A stretch of DNA of 64,000 bases from Whitmania pigra (lineage: Eukaryota > Annelida > Clitellata > Hirudinida > Haemopidae). Under the pieces are notes generated by a model that saw nothing but the letters and a program-made list of their open reading frames with translations, was not told the origin of the DNA and searched no databases. Shown in pieces: positions 54,490 to 64,000 of this stretch. The DNA lies in assembly GCA_021613335.1 (NCBI GenBank), contig JAJTWR010000299.1:1785001-1849000 (forward strand), written 5' to 3'. Both the position numbers and the translations under genes were made by a program. The stretch's first letter is position 1, and each line of letters starts with the position of its first letter.

Positions 54490-57026
54490 CTATCGTTAAT
54501 AATATTATCCAGATCGAATTCAAAGGAGAAGAGGGAACAGGTCTCGGACCTTCGCTTGAGTTTTATGCCCTAGTTGCAGCGGAACTGCAAAGAAAATCCA
54601 TAGGCCTCTGGCTCAGTGATGATGATGATGTCCACAGAGTTCTTGAAAGAGAAGTTTGCATTCTTGATTACAATTAATTAATAACTCTCAAAATCATGCA
54701 ACAACTGCCAAAAGCTATTCTAACATCATTTTCTGTTTAAAAGGTGGACATTGGACATGGAGTGAAACCTGCAGGTTTTTACGTACAGAGAAGCGGTGGG
54801 TTGTTTCCTGCTCCACTGCCCCAGAATTCGGACGACATGGACAGAGTCGAGAGTTTGTTCCATTTCATGGGAACGTTTCTTGCCAAGTGCATTCAAGATG
54901 GTCGTATCGTTGACATGCCCTTCTCGAGGCCTTTCTTGAAAATGATTTGCATGGGGGAAGTTTTACAGGGCGGTTTTCGACCGATTTCGTTTTCAACTTC
55001 GGGTTAGAGATTAATTACTCGATTGAAAGATCTTTATTAGATATAAAGATGTTTTCTCTTAACTTATTAGGTTCAAGTAAGGATATAAAAAGTGAGAACA
55101 CAAAGCCATCAACAGAGGAATTGCATATTTCCACATCTGAAGCTCTAACAGCAGAGCATCAAACCTATCATCACCATCAACCCTCTATATCTCTGGCTTT
55201 ACCTCTGCATACTTCTCCTCATCTCCAGGTTGAAGTACCTGATGATGATCTCACACCGACGGAAGGGGGGAACTTCTCAACTTGTGATGCCATTCAGCAA
55301 AGCTGTTTGACTGCTGAAGTTCAGCCTTGGTTCAAGGGCTTGCTAACTATGGATGATTTCAAAATTATGGATGAACACAGGTCTGTGGTTTCGGTTTTTA
55401 TTGAGATTTTAAACAAGTTGAACGAAGTGATTTTAGCACTTTTGAAAATCATAATAACAATAAAATCTAGTTACTGTGTAATGCATTGTTGTGTATTACA
55501 TCAAGTGTAGTAGATGACCAATCAACATATGAATATCAGACTAGCTTGTAGGACATCTTATGGATTTGGATAGCCCCATTATAAAGCATTTTAAACAAAT
55601 TCTGATAAAAATTGATTGGCAACATCTTTTTTTAGGGCTAAATTTGTAGGCCAATTGATAAAGCTATCGCATAAAAAGCAGCAGATCTTGGACAACGATG
55701 CTCTTTCATCAGATGAAAAGTCGTCCTTGTTGTCTGAACTGTTCCTCGACGATGGCCACAATACAAAACTTGAGGATCTCGAGTGAGTTCACGTTTTGTT
55801 GATCATCAACTTCATGGATGTACTTATGACCATTTTCCTCTCAACAGACTGACATTTGTTTTCAATCCTTCGTCGAGAGTTTACGGTTATGAATCTTATG
55901 AATTGAAGCCTGGAGGAGAACATGAAGTTTGTATTGTTTATGCTTATAATGTTTGTTTTGTTTTTCTTTAAGGAAATTATAACCAAAGACTTCATTTACC
56001 TTAAATGGGATGCTATTGGACCTTAGGAAATTATTTAAGTGTTTTTTAATTGTTTAAGTTTGTTGTTATCCCCATTGTTATTCCTACTGTTAGCTCTTTT
56101 TAGATGTTGTACAATGATAGTTTATTAAATCATCTGTTCTTCGACAGCATGTCACATTAGCGAACGTATCGGAATACATAGAACTGCTCATTGATTTCTG
56201 CTTGGTGACTGGAATAAAAAGACAAATGGAGGCCTTAAGAGGTACATACGAAGTTAATGGCCATGCTGTGATGATTATGAAATTAATTGTGATTATGATA
56301 TTAAAATGATCCGAGAAGTTAAAGATATCTGTTATATATATTAGGATATTAATTCATATTTTTTAATGCTTTTTTGGGGATAAAAGCTGATCTGTTGCTT
56401 TAATTTTATAGCTGGATTTGATGCAGTCTTTCCAATGCAGAAGCTGTTTGTGTTTAATCCTGGGGAGTTGCAGACCATCCTGTGTGGTGAACAGTACCCC
56501 CAATGGACCAAAGAGGATTTCCTTAATTACACTGAGCCAAAATTGGGATACACCAGGGAGAGGTGTGTTATTAATATTTAGTTCCTTCATATTTCCCAGA
56601 AATCATACCAACATATTTTGGAAAAAATATTATTCATTGTTGTTTTGGGATGTCAATCTTTCCTAAATTATTCACTAAAAATGAGTTGGTTTGCAAAAGT
56701 CAAAATTGTGATTATTGAATTTTAATTATGAAATACTTTTCAGTCCTGGTTTCCAGAGGCTAATAAATGTCTTACTTGACATGAATGGAGATGAAAGGAA
56801 GTCATTCCTCCAGTTTGCAACAGGCTGCTCGTCACTGCCTCCAGGTGGTCTTGCAAACCTCCAACCCCGCCTGACGGTCGTCAGGAAAGTGGACTGCGAT
56901 GATAATGCCTATCCGTCAGTAAACACGTGCGTCCACTACCTCAAGTTGCCAGAATATTCCTCAGAAGAAATTCTACGGGAACGCTTACTCGCTGCGACGA
57001 AGGAGAAAGGATTTCACTTGAACTGA
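39093..57026 (+). CDS. HECTD1: HECTD1, HECT-domain E3 ubiquitin ligase, 43 coding exons, about 2,698 residues
   Basis: HECTD1 transfers ubiquitin from E2 to substrates through a HECT thioester cysteine. Domains in order: helical N-terminus (39093-40795; [20 protein letters not shown]), ankyrin repeats (41202-42426; [36 protein letters not shown]), SUN/Sad1-like domain (46592-47374; [21 protein letters not shown]), MIB/HERC2 domain (47613-48112; [28 protein letters not shown]), a Ser/Thr-rich then acidic linker (48204-50719), and HECT (54513-57026). The catalytic Cys is in [15 protein letters not shown] (codon 56928-56930); the protein ends KEKGFHLN. Exon starts: 39093, 39350, 40184, 40479, 40866, 41202, 41425, 42113, 42773, 43027, 43541, 43978, 44216, 44576, 45406, 45680, 45840, 46079, 46289, 46592, 46921, 47211, 47613, 47922, 48204, 49198, 50391, 50804, 51143, 51360, 51910, 52787, 53091, 53349, 53835, 54513, 54744, 55071, 55636, 55848, 56148, 56412, 56744. 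The donor near 54972 is weak and uncertain. The intron 40796-40865 is GC-AG. Confidence 0.97.
46791..46817. repeat. ATT triplet microsatellite in a HECTD1 intron
   Basis: About nine ATT units between the exons ending at 46735 and beginning at 46921. Confidence 0.85.
49446..50170. mobile_element. hAT-type MITE, 725 bp, in a HECTD1 intron (element D)
   Basis: Inverted ends CAGTGATGGGCA (left) and its complement (right) are perfect over 12 bp. They are flanked by a perfect 8-bp direct repeat TTATGTAA at 49438-49445 and 50171-50178. The inside has no coding frame. Near both ends it is packed with repeats of AAATC/AATCAAATC, a subterminal motif array of the kind that binds hAT transposases. It lies in the intron 49373-50390. 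The intact target duplication points to a fairly young insertion. Confidence 0.92.
53495..53625. repeat. Minisatellite, three copies of a 46-48-bp unit
   Basis: The unit GATGGTCTTAAGTGTTACAC, continuing through CTTCAATGATAGTTG, occurs at 53495, 53543 and 53589. It begins 19 bp inside the HECTD1 intron whose donor is at 53477. Linkers between units are GTT-rich. Confidence 0.92.
54460..54488. repeat. ATT triplet microsatellite just upstream of a HECT-domain exon
   Basis: About ten ATT units end 24 bp before the acceptor of the exon starting at 54513, inside the branch-point/pyrimidine-tract zone. Confidence 0.85.
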
Positions 57027-58239
57027 GGCATGAATGGCTTAATTTGATGCAGAAAAATATTTTTGTTCAACACACTTTGCTGCATGTTTGCTTACAGTTG
57101 AAGTTTAATCAAATTTAGTTTCATGTTCCAATGAGATGCATTCATGCTCAGCTATTTTCATGATCTGGGTATGAGCTCCATGATGGATATTTCTCAGATG
57201 TTTGCCATCTCTTAAATGTAGTCTCACTAAGTTTAATCTTTAGTGTGATAATTGTTTCTACACAAACGAGCCAAGGATTTGGTCGAGAAATGAGCCATTA
57301 TTTGAATTTATAAACTGTAGGCAAAGCATTGCTCTGATTTTTAGATTGTTTCAGGTTAGGCAATTGTGAGATGTTGATCATGACTTTTTGAGTTATTTTC
57401 ATTGTCTTATTTGTAACTAAGTCACCTTGAAAAGCATACTTCATCTTTAACTTAGTGGAATCATTTGCACGTTAGTAGATGCTTTGATCCAAATTCTCAA
57501 TGATTTGTTTGGACTATGAAACCCTGATAGCAGGGAACCTGTCATAAATTCCTGAAAATGCTAAAAATGTACATGTTTCATGAAGATGTTTGCAGTTTAT
57601 GTTTGTTATTTAATTTTCTGGATGTATTCAACCACTTTCCAATTGCTAATCACAGATGAAAAATGCCTTTTTCTCCCTCCTGGACACAAGGGGAAGTCCA
57701 GAAATGGAATGGGGTTGTAATTACAATAATTTTACAAATGCGAACCCTGTGTGCACCACAAAGATGGGGCAAGGCTTGTTGCTGAATTGACATAGATGTC
57801 AAAATTTCTGTTGGAATGGGTGTAAACAAACAACGCAACAACCAAAAAGACAGACGTGAGAGAAAAGCTACTTTTTGAGACCCAATATATCAATTCTCCA
57901 ATTAGCCTCAAACTCAAAGTCCATTCATTCAAAACTCTTTGACCGGCCATGAGGCATCAACCCGAATTAAAGAGTTTAAGTCCAAGTTTTTTTGGAAAAG
58001 TCGTTTTGTGCGGTAGTGTTCTCATAATTGTCTTTTTGCAACTCATGCAAACAAAATTTCAGGCCCCGCTCAAAAAAACCTCGTACAACAAAAAATAATG
58101 TTATAATTCAGCAAGGTTCCCATAACGTGTTTAGAAGATGTCGAATTGCATCAAAAGTAATGTCGCAAAACTTCAATTCAAACTTAAAATGTAACATTTT
58201 GCAAATGTCGCTTTATAATTGTAACAATTCTTGTGTAAA
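57027..58239. other. Convergent 3' region between HECTD1 and SNAPC4
   Basis: About 1.2 kb, presumably the 3' UTRs of the two convergent genes. A 72-codon frame at 57950-57732 (-) has no recognisable motif and is taken as chance. No repeat or RNA gene was seen. Confidence 0.5.
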
Positions 58240-61200
58240 TTAATTCTTTTCGATAGAATAGTTGAGCAATAAGGGCCAAAAGAAGAGTGAAAAAAATTTG
58301 AGCTGGAGCCTAATGTATTCTTCACTGGACTTGATTTGCCTGCAGAGTCTTGAGGCCTGGTTGTGGTTTTGTACAACCTGTAAGGTGAAATTGTTGACAA
58401 GGGCATGTTTTAAAATAGATATAATTGGCAATCACTGTTATAATCTAATTGCTAATTGCTTTTAATACTAATTTCTAAAGAATATCATGCAAATGTGTCT
58501 GCAATCGCATTTAAACCTTAGTGCAATCCTAAGTGATAATTGCTGTGCTATCAATAACATAAAAATATGAATAATTACCTCGTCAGATGCTACACTGTTA
58601 GCTCCAAGCAGAGACCTCCTCATGCGTTCGATGATTTTTTTGTTCTTCTCATTCACAAGTTTTTTATCAAAGAACAATTCCCCAACTAGGTTTCCATTTA
58701 TTGTCTGGTTTGTCAAGAAGGACTTGCCTAAAATCCTTGAAGTCTCGACAAATTTCTCAACTTGAGTTCTGCTCCATGGCTGAGGAGGGCTTAAGTTTTT
58801 AGGAAACTGAAATAATTTTGCAGAATTTACCAAATCCTCTCTGTTATTCATCAAGTTCTCAAAGGCCTGCAGAGTGAATTTGTTTGGAGGAAGCAATGGA
58901 ACATTTCTGGGATGTTCTCTGTTTTGTTCGGAGACTGGCAACTTTAGGGCCTGATGGTTAATTATGAATTGTGGTGAATTGCACATGATCAACGTGTGAA
59001 ATAATAACTTTCATTTTCTTGTATATGGTAAATGATGCAACATAAGCTGAAAACTAACATTTTCAAGCAAACCCAGAAACTTTGCTTCAATTTCATTGCT
59101 GAATCCTGGTTTTGACTTTTGCTTAGACTTGTATTCATCAAACATTTCTAGAATTGAAAAAGAAAGTTTGTGTTTTAAGAAGTTAAGTAATTTCTCCACA
59201 CAAGTTAAAAATTTAAAGTTTTAAACTAAAACTCACTTTTTTTATTGGTTTTGGCAAACAATTCGGAGAGCTCATCATCGACAGCTTTTTCGTGTGGATT
59301 TGGTTTTTCTACACAAAAAAAATGATCAATGAAACGGCATTTATTAAAAATTATTCATTTTATTTTTTAATACCTGAACCAGCTTTGCTCCCAGTGAAGG
59401 TTTGTTTTTTGCTTGCATTTGCTTTATTCGTACAAGAATTTGCTGCTTCTTTGTCCACTGATTGCTCTGGGGGATTATTTACTTCTTCGTCGGAGCTTGA
59501 ACTAATTTCAATCTCAGAAAGCTCTTCATCTAGCACATAAGATTTGTCAAGTGATCTTTTCCTTAGTGAGTATGACTGTCCAAAAGTAGGAAATTTTAAA
59601 AATTTCATAAAAGTTGAAAAATATAAACAATTTCGAAGCTAAATATTTACAGGTGGATGATCTTCTATGCGACGCTTTTTGTAATTGTTCGGGTGAGGAT
59701 TCGTTGGTATGCGATTAAATGGCCCCTTTGGAGCTTCTAATTCTTGTGAAGTATCTAGAGATAATAATTGAATCGTTATTTAATTAGGTTTTAAGAATTC
59801 AAAACAATAATTCAAATTATAACCTACCTTCACAATTTGCAGTTACTCCATTTTTCTGAGGATCCTGTAAAATCAATTGATAAATCAGATAAAATTAATC
59901 ATAGATCCTCATTAACCATTAACCATTAATAACATTTAACTTACATTTGCTGCTTTTTTCTTCTCCTAAAAACAAAAGAAGAAATTAAATTAAAATCATG
60001 AAATTATTAAAATGAATTTAAGATGAAAGTAGAATATAAATTACCAAATCCTCATAAAGAATAAGTCTTTTGTATCTTATTAATATCTGGTTATCTGAAC
60101 GGTTAGGTAAAAAATCATGAGCTATTTTAGCCCACTGGCCACCTGAAATTGATTTACAAATTGTAATGATGCATTTTAGGAAATTCTATGTAAAGAAACT
60201 ATATATTCAAAAATAATAACATAATTACTCTTGTGCTGTGCCACAAGCATTGAGAACTACAGACCCATTACCACGTGCCACATCCCTAAGAATGCTGCAC
60301 TACAAGAGTGGTTGCAAACACAACTGTTGTGTTTTACCACAGCTTGCAAGAATGCAAATCTTACAATTGCAAAGTAATTTGATGAATAAAAAATATCAAA
60401 TAAATTACCTAATCCATGCAGCTTGACAGCTCTCCAAAGTATATTGTCTTCTTCCCTACTCCAATAACCAGTCTTCAGACATTTGTCTAACGAATTCTTA
60501 TACCTGTTAAATAATGAAAGTATTTAGTAGAATAATCAGTTGCAATATCTAAAGTTGTCCAAGATATTGACTACATCAGCGTATTGGGACTTATCAACAA
60601 AAATAAAATACTTTCAAAGTAGCAAAAACTATCCCTATACCTATCCCTGCATTGAGCACTACTCTTGCCGGGGACATATTTGGAAATCTTCATCCAATTA
60701 CTACCAAACACCTTGTAAGCCTCGCTTAATTTCTGTAAACCAAACATTACAGATTAAATTGATGAACTGACAACATTATGAGAATCAATAAATTATAATG
60801 AAAAAAATACCCGATCCAACTCATGGTCCCATCTGGCTCTGAAGGAGAATCTAGGCTTCAGTTTATTCCATCTGTGCATGCATTCATCAGCAGTCTTTGT
60901 TTTTACACTTTTTGAAACTGAAATAAATAAAAAGCATATTTAACTTGCTCCTTCATAAATTTAACAGAAAAACCAACCTTTCATCCAATTGATCTCAGCA
61001 TTTTTCTTTGACAAAGTGGTCACACTTCTCTCCAAGTTTCTATCTTCCAGAGCTGTCCATTTTCTATAAATAAAAACAAGCAGAAATCATGAAATAATGT
61101 CAATTAGTTCATGCATAATTTGGGTATTAATGATCTTAACACTTACTTCTGGAGGAGAGGATTAAATTTGGTCTGATATCTTTTCAGGCACAAGAAAGCA

Positions 61201-63146
61201 CTTCTGCCAGTCTGAAATGATTATAAAGTAATAATTACAATGAACGTAAATTAAAATTTTAAATAAATTGTCATTAAATATCAAGCATAAAACAAGCAAG
61301 ATATAACACATAAGGCACGACGTAATTTTTACCGACCCCTAAATGTTCGGCAATCTTGTCCCAATTTCTGCCTTCAAACTGTTCTGTCAGCTTGACGAGA
61401 TCGTCATCTTCCTCTTGAGTCCATGTTGACTTGTTGATCATGGGATGCGCAACGTTCTTCCAGAAGTTTCTACAATTTTCTGCTGTTCTTTGTTCTTTCA
61501 TCTGAAAAATGATATGAAATAGAGAAATGTTTTCTCATTGCAAAGTTTAAGCTATTAATTCTTACATCAATTGTAGAAATCTTTAGCCAATCAATTTCAT
61601 TGCTGTCTTCTGGCAATCCATATACAGTGTCTCTAGCATTTCTAAAATAAATAATTATATGTTCAGTGCAAATTATGTAGGTGCCAATTTTCATCAAGAC
61701 AAATAAGGAAAAATTGTTTCTGATTTCAAAGACTCACTTAATTTCAATCATGGCCTTATCAATGGCATTTAAGCTTTGTTCCAACTTCCTTTTTTGTTTA
61801 CTTCCATCAATAGCATCCTCATACTTAGCAGAATCAATTTGCCTCCTGAGATGAAATAGAACATTCGTCACCTTATATTAATATTGATTAAACAATTCTT
61901 AAAACAATCTGAATGTGTAATAAGTGGAATTCATAATTACCTGTTCAGGAGAGGTCGAAGCTTTCTCTGCTGGATGTCACGTTTCACAGATTCCATTAAA
62001 ATGTCATTGTCTTCGATAGTCCCTATTTTTTAAATTACATATTCATTGAATATCAAAACACTTCAATATTATTAAAACAATGAAATACAATTGAATATGA
62101 AAAAACTTACAAGGTTTGGACGGCCTTGTAAAAGCACCAATTTCTTGTGATGCGTTCTTTGCAATTGTGTCAGTGTTCGGCTTTGGATACTGCAAAGAAA
62201 AATATAAATTATCACATCTGCCACAACTTACGAAATTGAATTTACAAATGTAAAAGCAAAAATGATTCTCACTGATCCCTCAAAATCTTTGAAGTATGGC
62301 TTCCCAAAAAGAGTCATTGCTCTCCTCTTAAAAGGTATTTCTGAATCTGCATCATTAGAATTTCTTAACTCAGTCTGCAAGTAACAAGATATGGTATATT
62401 ATATCCTTATTAACAAACCCTGTTGGCACATCTTATGATATGCAGTAAGCACCCTAGAATTTAACCAGCATAACTATTGTTCTTGCAAACTCACCTGCTG
62501 TCGCTTGTTTTGCTCCAAAGCCACCGAGATGACAGCCAAGATTGATCCCACTTGTGACTGATTTTTCCTGTTTGAGGCCAGTGATAATGCAAGTAGATCA
62601 ACTGGTACCTGATAATAAAGAATTTATTGAATTACAGATTTTCTCAAGTTGGATGTTTGAAACAAAAGAAATAACATTGTTTGGAGTCGGCCTATAAATG
62701 TATCAGCCTTTTCAAGTAATAACACCACTACTACAAATATGTATTAAATACTTACAGGAGTTTCTTCATAATTTGTGCTTGAATCTAACTTCAGTGTTGG
62801 TGATAAGATCTTGCTGACAGCTAAAGATAAGGCAAAGTGTATGAATTATATATGGAAATGTTAGTATTTTCAAATTAAATAATTTCAATAAAATCTCAAC
62901 ATGATGGCAACATTAAAAGGTACATAATTGCTTAGACCCAGAATATCAGAAAGTGAAGTCAAATATCAAAAATAAATTACCATTGTCAATTGACTCTCTA
63001 TCACCTAGGTCGAAATCCGCGGGGTTTGAAGAAAAATTGGTAGGGATATCAATAATAAGTGAATTTTCGCCAAATTCAACATCGGCCTGCCTTAGCTTAG
63101 CTATCTCACTATTAATTATATCAATGTCGTTGTTTGGCATTTCCAT
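58240..63146 (-). CDS. SNAPC4: snRNA-activating protein complex subunit 4 (SNAP190), Myb-repeat protein
   Basis: SNAPC4 is the largest subunit of SNAPc, which binds the proximal sequence element of snRNA genes transcribed by RNA polymerases II and III. The start chosen is the ATG at 63146 (MEMPNNDIDIINSEIAKLRQ). Myb repeats run through many short exons: RTAENCRNFWKNVAHPMINK and STWTQEEDDDLVKL..RNWDKIAEHLG (61500-61320), FLCLKRYQTKFNP (about 61200), KWTALEDRNLE (about 61065), WNKLKPRFSFRARWDHE (about 60870), GSNWMKISKYVPGKSSAQCRDRY-type (about 60720-60620), TGYWSREEDNILWRAVKLHGLG (about 60480-60410) and GQWAKIAHDFLPNRSDNQIL (about 60145-60075). The spacing matches the four and a half Myb repeats of SNAP190. 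A Ser/acidic region (59608-59360) follows. The last exon, 58377-58240, ends LKFFSLFFWPLLLN.. and TAA. C-terminal orthology is less sure than the Myb part. Confidence 0.88.
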
Positions 63147-64000
63147 TTTGCTATAGTATTTTGTTATAGTAGTTAATATCTGATTCAAATTGAGTTTATG
63201 TTTTCAGTATCCGATCTATGCATTATCAACTACAAAGATCGTGAATTTGGGATAAAACGCATAATTTTTAATTTTAGAGTAATGTTTGTAACATTCGCAA
63301 TGATTGTTTATTTGATTAAATATCTTGTATAAATTACATCTAAAAAAGTAATAATTCATCATCAACGGCGGATTTAGGGGGTCGTGCGTTTTAACTTTCA
63401 AATTAAGATAGGTTCCAACCAACACTGTTGAGAGAATAATGAACCTTTTCTTAGGATACGAAAACTGCCAGTGCAAAGGAATGTTGATCCAATCTGCATC
63501 AACCACAGTCACATTGGAAATGAGAATTTTTTCTTTTTAAAAGTGTAGTACAGTAAAACCCTATGTGGATTTAGCGCGTAGGTTCCGTTAGCCGCTCGCA
63601 AGAGTTTCCAAAACCTTGATATAGAGAAAAATTTTGTCTAAGGACATCAAGAATGGATTTTTCAATAATACAATTTGACCCTAGATTCAAAATATATGAA
63701 AATTTAATACCATCATGACTGAAATGGTTCCAAAATATTTTCATACTTTAAACAAAAAAAGCTGTTTTTTAACAAATTTGCGCAAATAAGTATCTTTGTA
63801 TTTATTTATGTACGCTTATGATGTGGATTTGCTTTCAAAACGTCGGAGAATTATATAGAATTTTCTATCCAGCATGTATTTCCAGCATTCATTAAGCGGC
63901 CAGCAATAAACAAATAAAACATCGAACACTTTTTGTTGTTCATGCACTTATAATATCAAACCGAAGTTTCTAGAAAAGAAATTTGTTAATTATTTGGATT
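63147..64000. promoter_or_regulatory. Region upstream of SNAPC4, with a possible pogo-like transposon end
   Basis: The SNAPC4 promoter should lie at the left of this stretch. At 63551 the sequence TA-CAGTAAAACCC, followed by GCGCGTAGGTTCCG, resembles the terminus of pogo/Tigger-type elements; the other end is not in the window. A 98-codon - strand frame (63512-63216) starts with GTG only and is treated under rejected items. Confidence 0.35.

Noticed and set aside
57732..57950. 72-codon hydrophobic frame on the - strand between HECTD1 and SNAPC4
   Set aside because: No recognisable motif or splice context; most likely chance within 3' UTR sequence.
60238..60380. Frame containing IENYRPITTCHIPKN, recalling an NYRPI reverse-transcriptase motif
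   Set aside because: Only a few residues match, no neighbouring transposon motif is seen, and it lies within a SNAPC4 intron.
63216..63512. 98-codon - strand frame reading IPLHWQFSYPKKRF and VLVGTY, faintly like the tafazzin N-terminus
   Set aside because: It begins with GTG, not ATG, there is no room for further exons before SNAPC4 on the same strand, and the similarity covers only a few residues.

Overview
The window is nuclear DNA of an animal, most likely an invertebrate. Every gene is broken into many short exons with GT-AG (twice GC-AG) introns. Introns and spacers are AT-rich, and the proteins are animal-specific: an SGLT transporter, NUP160, MOCOS, UBLCP1, SON, a RIM-binding-protein-like protein, HECTD1 and SNAPC4. 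Eight genes in 64 kb is compact. Together with 3'-splice-site-like sequences directly in front of several start codons, this would suit a lineage with spliced-leader trans-splicing, for example a tunicate. That placement is an inference; the sequence does not prove a taxon.

Layout. 1-4002 (+): 3' part of an SLC5A sodium/solute cotransporter, with a 1.1 kb GAT triplet array in its first visible intron. 4314-12339 (-): nucleoporin NUP160. 12587-14359: a decayed hAT transposon with perfect 8-bp target duplications, itself carrying a nested TA-flanked MITE. 14911-21420 (-): molybdenum cofactor sulfurase MOCOS, with a second decayed hAT element in an intron. 22242-24479 (+): nuclear proteasome phosphatase UBLCP1, divergent from MOCOS. 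24608-29702 (-): SON splicing cofactor, tail to tail with UBLCP1 across about 130 bp. 30600-37057 (+): a coiled-coil/FN3/SH3 protein like RIM-binding proteins, divergent from SON; a 2.2 kb intron holds a hAT-type MITE and a LINE fragment. 39093-57026 (+): the giant E3 ligase HECTD1 in 43 coding exons, with another hAT-type MITE in an intron. 58240-63146 (-): SNAPC4, the Myb subunit of the snRNA promoter complex. 63147-64000: upstream sequence with a possible pogo-like transposon end.

The genes are ordinary conserved housekeeping or cell-biology genes and do not form one pathway; no operon, CRISPR array, tRNA or rRNA was seen. The accessory content is transposons: four hAT-type elements with different termini, at least one nested insertion, a LINE relic, a fold-back repeat and several micro- and minisatellites. 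I found no convincing new biological system. The observation most worth following is the recurrent acceptor-like sequence just before the ATG of SON, UBLCP1, HECTD1 and the RIMBP-like gene.

Gene models were read by eye from conserved protein blocks and splice signals. Exon edges are given where they were worked out in frame, and are otherwise approximate.
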